Below are positions 58,885 through 64,000 of a stretch of 64,000 bases of DNA, piece by piece. A program made the position numbers and the translations under genes. The stretch covers positions 1-64,000 of the forward strand of contig NZ_JAHLQH010000050.1 of NCBI RefSeq assembly GCF_018918325.1. The letters run 5' to 3'. Under the pieces are notes generated by a model. That model was not told the DNA's origin and ran no database searches. It saw nothing but the letters and a program-made list of their open reading frames with translations. The number at the start of each line of letters is the position of its first letter. Positions within the stretch are counted from its first letter, which is position 1. Origin of the DNA: Clostridium sp. MSJ-8. Lineage in GTDB: Bacteria > Bacillota > Clostridia > Clostridiales > Clostridiaceae.

Positions 58885-59012
58885 AAAAAAATTAAGTTAG
58901 CGTTTAAAATGTTGTACTTTTTAAATTTAATAAGTTTACAACATTTAGCTAACTTAATCTTGTTCTGTTTAGAAATTCTTAATGAAATTTTGCTATTTGT
59001 AAAAACATATTA
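58885..59012. repeat. Second copy of the palindromic core element
   Basis: The stretch AAAAAAATTAAGTTAGC (58885-58901) through ~59010 aligns closely with the right half and core of the 43.8-kb palindrome, including the inner pair AAATGTTGTA/TACAACATTT and the tail TTAGAAATTCTTAATGAAAT. The outer stem reads GTTAGC/GCTAAC where the other copy has GGTAGC/GCTACC, so pairing is conserved. Like copy 1, it lies at the 3' end of a minus-strand gene (copA). Confidence 0.75.
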
Positions 59013-59222
59013 TTAATTTATGGATACTACAGTATAATCTTGATCCTCTACTGCTTTTTTTAGGATAGCATTATCTACATCTGAATCTAATTTAACTATA
59101 GCAGTACCTGATTCATGACTTACTGTTGCTTCTACAACACCATCAATAGCTTCTAAGGTCTTTTTTACTCTTGCTTCACAGTGTCCACACATCATTCCTT
59201 CAATCTTCATAGTTCTTTCCAT
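59013..59222 (-). CDS. Possible internal translation product: CopZ-like chaperone
   Basis: Inside copA and in the same frame, an ATG at 59222 follows TTGAGGA with 7 nt spacing. It would yield 69 residues starting MERTMKIEGMMCGHC, exactly the size and layout of free CopZ copper chaperones. The preceding linker is Lys-rich and unlike a folded domain. So the mRNA may give both a CopA-CopZ fusion and free CopZ. This is an inference from the ribosome site and length. Confidence 0.4.
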   Translation of the reverse strand: MERTMKIEGMMCGHCEARVKKTLEAIDGVVEATVSHESGTAIVKLDSDVDNAILKKAVEDQDYTVVSIN

Positions 59223-61532
59223 ACTATCTTCCTCAACTTTCTTTTTATTTTTTGTTTTAATTTTTTTATCTTTACTACTATCATACATCTTAAACATGTT
59301 TAATCTAAGCGCATTAGTAACAACACAGAAACTAGACAAACTCATAGCTGCTGCTCCAAACATAGGATTTAATGTCCATCCAAATAATTTAATCCAAACA
59401 CCAGCTGCTAATGGAATACCTATTATATTATATATAAATGCCCAAAATAGATTTTCATGAATATTAGTAAGAGTTGCTCTACTTAATCTTATTGCTGCAG
59501 GTACATCACTTAATTTGCTCTTCATTAGGACAATGTCGGCAGCATCAATAGCAATATCTGTTCCTGCTCCTATTGCTATACCTATATCAGCTCTAGTAAG
59601 TGCTGGTGCATCATTTATACCATCTCCTACCATAGCAACTTTTCCTTTTTCTTTAAGAGAACGTATTACACTTTCTTTTTGTTTAGGCATAACTCCTGCA
59701 ATAACTTCGTCTACTCCTACTTGTTTTCCAATAGCTCTTGCTGTTCTTTCATTATCGCCTGTTAACATAACAACGTGAATACCCATTGCTTGTAATTCTT
59801 TAACTGCTTTAGGACTGTCTTCTTTTATAACATCTGCTACTGCTATTATACCTATAAGTTCTCCAGATCTAGAGAAGAATAACGGCGTCTTACCCTGCTC
59901 TGCTAATTGTTCTGATATATTCTTCATATCTTCAGATATAGATACCCTATCTTTTAAGAATTTTAAATTTCCAGCTAGAATTGTGTCATTATCTAATACT
60001 GCAGTAAGTCCATTTCCTGCCACTGCTTCAAAATCACTTACTTCTGATATCTGTATGTCTTTATCCTTTGAATAAGATATAATCGCTCTTGCAAGTGGAT
60101 GCTCACTCTTTGCTTCTACTGATGCAGCTATATGAATTAATTCTTTTTCTGATATTCCTTCTACAGTAACTATATCTGTAACTTTAGGCTCTCCGCTTGT
60201 TATTGTTCCAGTCTTATCTAATGCTATTAATTGAACCTTCCCAGTCTCTTCTAGAGATGCAGCAGTCTTGAACATAATTCCATGTTTTGCCCCCATTCCA
60301 TTTCCTACCATTATGGCTACTGGAGTTGCTAATCCTAATGCACACGGACAACTTATAACTAGAACAGAAATACCTCTTGCTAACGAGAATCCAATATCCT
60401 TCCCTACTATAAGCCATATTAATGTTGTTATTATAGCAATGGCTATTACTATTGGTACAAATACACCAGACACCTTATCAGCAATCTTCGCTATAGGTGC
60501 TTTTGTTGCAGCTGCATCACTAACCATCTGTATAATCTGAGATAAAGTAGTATCTTCTCCAACTCTCTCAGCTCTACATTTAATAAACCCAGATTGATTA
60601 ATAGTTGCCGCTGATACAGTATCACCAACTTCCTTATCTACAGGAATACTTTCTCCAGTAAGTGCTGCTTCATTAATAGCACTACTTCCTTCTATGACTA
60701 CTCCATCTACAGGTATATTCTCTCCTGGTTTAACTACAAATATATCACCTTTTTTTACTTCTTGAATAGAAACTTCCATTTCCTTTCCTTCTCTTATTAA
60801 TGTTGCAGTCTTAGGTGATAATTTCATTAAACTCTTAAGTGCATCTGTTGTTTTACCTTTAGATCTGCTCTCTAACATCTTACCTAAAGTTATTAATGTT
60901 AAAATCATTGCTGCTGATTCAAAATAAAATTCATGCATATAATGCATAACTTTAGTCATATCTCCATCAACTTGAGCACCTGTCATTGCGAAAAGTGCAT
61001 ATGTGCTATATACAAAAGCTGCTGATGAACCTAATGCTACTAATGAATCCATATTAGGTGCCTTCTTAAACAAACTCTTAAATCCACTTATAAAAAATCT
61101 CTGATTAATAACCATAACTATAGCTGTTAAAATAAGCTGTAAAAGTCCCATAGCAACATGATTATCTTTAAAGAATGCAGGAACTGGCCATCCCCACATC
61201 ATATGCCCCATAGAGAAATACATAAGAACTATCAAAAATCCTAATGACCATAGAAGACGTTTCTTAAGTATAGGTGTTTCCTTATCTCTTAGTGCTTCTT
61301 CATCATTAACATTTATATTTTTCTCCTTAAAACCATTTTCTATACTCGCACCATATCCTGCATCTTCAACAGCCTTGATTATATCTTCAGATTTTGCTGT
61401 TCCTTCAACTCCCATAGAATTAGTCAATAGACTAACAGAACATGTTGTTACTCCTGGTACTTTTGATACTGCCTTTTCGACTCTTGCACTACATGCAGCA
61501 CAACTCATTCCCGTTACTGTATATTTATCCAT
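59013..61532 (-). CDS. copA: Copper-exporting P-type ATPase with N- and C-terminal metal-binding domains
   Basis: This 839-residue membrane pump exports Cu(I). Residues ~1-70 are a heavy-metal-associated domain (GMSCAACSARVEKAV). Eight membrane helices follow, with CPC in VISCPCALGLATP, TGES, the phosphorylation site DKTGT, and GDGINDAPAL. After the last helix a Lys-rich linker leads to a second HMA domain (GMMCGHCEARVKKTL), an unusual place that looks like a fused CopZ chaperone. A ribosome site in front of that domain suggests separate production as well. The ATG at 61532 has AAGGAG upstream. It ends the csoR operon. Confidence 0.93.
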   Translation of the reverse strand: MDKYTVTGMSCAACSARVEKAVSKVPGVTTCSVSLLTNSMGVEGTAKSEDIIKAVEDAGYGASIENGFKEKNINVNDEEALRDKETPILKKRLLWSLGFLIVLMYFSMGHMMWGWPVPAFFKDNHVAMGLLQLILTAIVMVINQRFFISGFKSLFKKAPNMDSLVALGSSAAFVYSTYALFAMTGAQVDGDMTKVMHYMHEFYFESAAMILTLITLGKMLESRSKGKTTDALKSLMKLSPKTATLIREGKEMEVSIQEVKKGDIFVVKPGENIPVDGVVIEGSSAINEAALTGESIPVDKEVGDTVSAATINQSGFIKCRAERVGEDTTLSQIIQMVSDAAATKAPIAKIADKVSGVFVPIVIAIAIITTLIWLIVGKDIGFSLARGISVLVISCPCALGLATPVAIMVGNGMGAKHGIMFKTAASLEETGKVQLIALDKTGTITSGEPKVTDIVTVEGISEKELIHIAASVEAKSEHPLARAIISYSKDKDIQISEVSDFEAVAGNGLTAVLDNDTILAGNLKFLKDRVSISEDMKNISEQLAEQGKTPLFFSRSGELIGIIAVADVIKEDSPKAVKELQAMGIHVVMLTGDNERTARAIGKQVGVDEVIAGVMPKQKESVIRSLKEKGKVAMVGDGINDAPALTRADIGIAIGAGTDIAIDAADIVLMKSKLSDVPAAIRLSRATLTNIHENLFWAFIYNIIGIPLAAGVWIKLFGWTLNPMFGAAAMSLSSFCVVTNALRLNMFKMYDSSKDKKIKTKNKKKVEEDSMERTMKIEGMMCGHCEARVKKTLEAIDGVVEATVSHESGTAIVKLDSDVDNAILKKAVEDQDYTVVSIN

Positions 61533-61902
61533 TTGCAATCTCCTTGTTTTCTATATTTATAACTTTAAAACCAGCCTTTTCAACTGCTAATTTTAATTCC
61601 TCGTCTGAAATCTTTCTATCCATAGATACTACAGCTATGTTTTTTCTTAAATTTACTTTTGCTACTGCTCCTTCAATATCGTTAATATATCTCTCTACAG
61701 TATTCTTACAATGATCACAATGCATTCCTTCTATACTTATTACCTTCTCAGCTATCTTCTGGTTCTCTAACTTCTTCTTCTCAGGTTTAATGTCTGGTCC
61801 TCCACCACAACATCCACCTTCACCCTTAAAATGTTTTAAACTACTTCTTATTGCAAAAAATAACGCTACGCATAATACTATTATTATTATCACATTTCCC
61901 AT
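61525..61902 (-). CDS. Membrane-tethered heavy-metal-associated protein
   Basis: This 125-residue protein has one N-terminal membrane helix (residues ~3-20, IIIIVLCVALFFAI), a Cys/Gly cluster GGCCGGG, a charged linker, and a C-terminal HMA domain with GMHCDHCKNTVE (residues ~55-120). The N-terminal part looks like the small FeoB-associated Cys-rich membrane proteins; the rest is CopZ-like. It probably hands copper to CopA at the membrane. It overlaps the copA start by 8 nt and lies 13 nt after csoR. Confidence 0.8.
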   Translation of the reverse strand: MGNVIIIIVLCVALFFAIRSSLKHFKGEGGCCGGGPDIKPEKKKLENQKIAEKVISIEGMHCDHCKNTVERYINDIEGAVAKVNLRKNIAVVSMDRKISDEELKLAVEKAGFKVINIENKEIANG

Positions 61903-61915
61903 TATATATACACCT

Positions 61916-62221
61916 CTACTTCATTAATTTCTGTAATACTTCTACTAACTCATCTACAGTTTCTTCATTACCATCTCTTATATCATTAATGACACAAGAT
62001 TTGATATGATTGCCTAATAATACTTTATTAAAACTGTTAAGAGCTGCTGTTACTGCTGTTACTTGAATAAGTATATCGGGACAATATGCATCTTTCTCTA
62101 CCATGCCTTTTATTCCTCTTATCTGTCCTTCTATACGATTCAATCTATTAATTAAATTTTTGTATTCTTTGTCATCTCTATGCTTTTTTTTATGACAACA
62201 ACATTCTTTCTCTTCCGTCAT
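61916..62221 (-). CDS. csoR: Copper-sensing repressor CsoR
   Basis: This 101-residue, all-helical DUF156 repressor is released from DNA by Cu(I). The three copper ligands are present: Cys47 (DAYCPDIL), His72 and Cys76 (GNHIKSCV). The basic surface INRLNRIEGQIRGIKGM is typical. An extra N-terminal CCCHKKKHR cluster may bind metal too. It is the first gene of csoR-HMA-copA and has a 12-bp perfect operator palindrome in its promoter. Confidence 0.95.
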   Translation of the reverse strand: MTEEKECCCHKKKHRDDKEYKNLINRLNRIEGQIRGIKGMVEKDAYCPDILIQVTAVTAALNSFNKVLLGNHIKSCVINDIRDGNEETVDELVEVLQKLMK

Positions 62222-62242
62222 CTAATCACCATCCTTTAACAC

Positions 62243-62273
62243 GATTATATACCCCCATAGGGTATATAATCAA
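62243..62273 (-). promoter_or_regulatory. CsoR operator inside the copper operon promoter
   Basis: GATTATATACCC (62243-62254), five bases and GGGTATATAATC (62260-62271) form a perfect palindrome, typical of CsoR sites with their G/C tracts. The promoter TTGATT (62273-62268), 18 nt and TATAAT (62249-62244) on the minus strand straddles it, so CsoR binding would block polymerase directly. Confidence 0.88.
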
Positions 62274-62357
62274 GAAAAATTTTTTTCAATTAATAAACTG
62301 TATGAAATAACATAGTGAATACTATATCTTCATTTAAAAATAGAGATCCTCAGCAAA

Positions 62358-62412
62358 TAAAAAAAACTCTTAAGTAGCCTTGCTAATTCAACTTGTTTAC
62401 TTAAGAGTTTTA
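62358..62412 (-). terminator. Terminator after the chemoreceptor gene
   Basis: AAACTCTTAAGTA (62410-62398 on the minus strand) and TACTTAAGAGTTT (62376-62364) are complementary around a 21-nt loop, followed by a T-tract. Confidence 0.85.
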
Positions 62413-62433
62413 TATTAATTTCAAATAAACTAT

Positions 62434-64000
62434 TTACAATTTAAACTTAGATACAACATTTGTAAGTTCATCTGATATAGATTTCTGATTATTGGACATA
62501 TCAGAAACTTCTGATACAACGCCTGATACTCTATTGACTGATTTCATTATTTTAGTTCCAACATCTGCAGTACTTTGGGCAGATTCTGCAATACTTTGAA
62601 TTGCTTTCGACACCTCTTCCATAATCTGGCGTATATTTTCAGACATATCTGATATAGATTCTGATGTTTTTGCTATCTTTTCAGCATCTTCTCCATATTG
62701 ATTAGCTATACTAACAAAGTTATTATAATCAGGCATTACAGTTTCTCCAATGAATACCAATAACTTCTTTGTGTTTTTAGAAAAATCCTCAAAAACATTT
62801 TGAACTTTATCAATAGTTATTTGTATACTACCAACTGTATCTGATGTCTCATTTGCTAATTTTCCTATTTCTGAAGCAACTACTGCAAATCCTTTTCCTT
62901 GATCTCCAGCTCTTGCTGCTTCAATAGAAGCATTTAATGCAAGCATATTAATCTGTTCTGCAATTCCAGATATTACGCTTGTCATTTCTCCAATTTCATC
63001 AACTATACTAGCCTTCTTTATACTACTCTCCAATTCCTTTTCAAATTTCTCTGAAAGTGCAGTTGCTTTATCATAAGAATTTTTACTTGATTTTTCAATA
63101 CTGCTAGCTCGTTTACGAATCTCTATAACCATATCCATACTCTTCTCAGTTTCACTTGCAAGAACACTTACTGATGATTCAACTTCTTCAGTAGAGGCAT
63201 TCACTTCTTCAGTTGCAGCTGACGAATTCATCATAGCTTCATTAATCTGTTGCATATAATCTTCAATATGTTTAAACTCATTTTGAAGGTTAACTGCAGA
63301 TTCATTTAATTTAATACTTGACACATTCATTTTATCTGCATGTTCTGCAATACTACTTATTATACTCTTATTTTCTTCATACATATTGTTAAGTGATTCA
63401 CTCATAACTCCAATTTCATCATTACTTTTTACTGTTAAATTATCAATTGTAAAATCACCTTTAGACAGTGTACCGGCAAATCTTTGAACCTTCTTTATAC
63501 TACTTGAAACACGTCTTATTTGTAGAATAATAACAACTGCTGAAATAATTGTAGCAACGAAACTTATTGAAATCAAAATTGACTTAAGTGTTTTTATTGG
63601 ACCATTTATCTCTGACATAGGCATTTTAATAATTAGCTTCCAATTAAGATTATCTAATGTGTCATAATATAACTTATACTCTTTTCTAGCTTCAGTATAC
63701 AATACCTCTCCCTTTTCGTTAGACATTATTTCTTTACCTGCTTTAGAAAAAGATTTGTTTTTATCTTCAGTAATAACTTCTTCATTTGCTATTTTATCAT
63801 CAGATACCCCGCCTAATAATACACCTGTACTACTTGTAAGAATTGCACTTCCTCCATCTCCTACTTTAACATCTTCTATAATTTGTTTTATTGTATTTAA
63901 TTCTATATCTACTGTTATACAACCAATAAACTTTCCATTATCCTCCATTCGAACTGAATAAGATGACATGATTTTGCCTGATGTTTCATCATAATATGGA
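62434..64000 (-). CDS. Methyl-accepting chemotaxis protein, 5' end beyond the window
   Basis: The visible ~520 residues include the end of an extracellular Cache sensor ([30 protein letters not shown]), a transmembrane helix ([17 protein letters not shown], ~129-148 from the first in-window ATG), a HAMP region, and the long coiled-coil signalling domain whose hairpin tip reads [33 protein letters not shown]. It signals to CheA/CheW. The frame stays open upstream of the ATG at 63969 with typical Cache sequence (YYDETSGK), so the true start lies outside the window. No other chemotaxis gene is present. Confidence 0.92.
   Translation of the reverse strand, partial: PYYDETSGKIMSSYSVRMEDNGKFIGCITVDIELNTIKQIIEDVKVGDGGSAILTSSTGVLLGGVSDDKIANEEVITEDKNKSFSKAGKEIMSNEKGEVLYTEARKEYKLYYDTLDNLNWKLIIKMPMSEINGPIKTLKSILISISFVATIISAVVIILQIRRVSSSIKKVQRFAGTLSKGDFTIDNLTVKSNDEIGVMSESLNNMYEENKSIISSIAEHADKMNVSSIKLNESAVNLQNEFKHIEDYMQQINEAMMNSSAATEEVNASTEEVESSVSVLASETEKSMDMVIEIRKRASSIEKSSKNSYDKATALSEKFEKELESSIKKASIVDEIGEMTSVISGIAEQINMLALNASIEAARAGDQGKGFAVVASEIGKLANETSDTVGSIQITIDKVQNVFEDFSKNTKKLLVFIGETVMPDYNNFVSIANQYGEDAEKIAKTSESISDMSENIRQIMEEVSKAIQSIAESAQSTADVGTKIMKSVNRVSGVVSEVSDMSNNQKSISDELTNVVSKFKL

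Overview
This 64 kb window is AT-rich chromosomal DNA with Shine-Dalgarno starts, Rho-independent terminators and strong sigma-A-type promoters. It carries a butyryl-CoA operon (crt-bcd-etfB-etfA-hbd) next to rex, an [FeFe] hydrogenase, NfnAB and a CIRCE-controlled groESL. Together these point to an anaerobic, butyrate-forming Clostridium (cluster I type). The species cannot be named from the sequence alone.

Layout. 1-2400: an accessory, visibly less AT-rich patch with an IS21-type transposase fragment, a broken XRE-type regulator, a 38-codon holin-like type I toxin with a convergent antisense RNA, and a Nudix-HAD fusion. 2490-5880: guaB-guaA with an attenuator-like leader. 5980-8570: a lone prepilin-like gene and groESL. 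8900-13960: hydrogenase, OGG-type glycosylase and NfnAB. 14046-20031: the butyryl-CoA operon, rex and a probable independent small RNA. 20083-26574: HAD hydrolase, lipase-like and membrane proteins, a nucleoside kinase, and DUF421, DUF4363 and DUF1540 genes. 26790-33835: arginine genes argG-argH-argJ-argB-argD-argF behind ArgR-like boxes (no argC). 34003: class II aldolase. 34938-39145: an acyl-activating/carrier/condensation (NRPS-like) megaenzyme with a MarR gene and matching operators. 39251-43431: membrane protein, class B sortase, deoD, CYTH protein and MATE exporter. 43621-44088: a giant imperfect palindrome. 44100-49959: aroA-aroC-pheA-aroE-aroK-tyrA. 49978-58051: cardiolipin synthase and a three-gene TPR/Hsp70/J-TPR chaperone module. 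58154-62271: HAD hydrolase, then csoR, a membrane HMA protein and copA. 62434-64000: a chemoreceptor cut by the window edge.

How it fits together. Redox genes dominate the first third. Rex senses NADH/NAD+, and Rex-box-like sites lie before both crt and the hydrogenase, the two main electron sinks. NfnAB links NADH, ferredoxin and NADPH. The arginine and aromatic clusters are self-contained biosynthetic operons with recognisable promoters. The copper operon has a textbook CsoR operator inside its promoter spacer.

The most unusual observations are: two genes (rex and tyrA) whose only good Shine-Dalgarno lies about 40-45 nt upstream and is separated from the start by a strong hairpin; a 468-bp near-palindrome whose core recurs 15 kb away with compensatory base-pair changes; a likely independent ~115-nt small RNA upstream of rex; an internal ribosome site in copA that would release a CopZ-sized protein; and the orphan acyl-activating NRPS-like/MarR locus.
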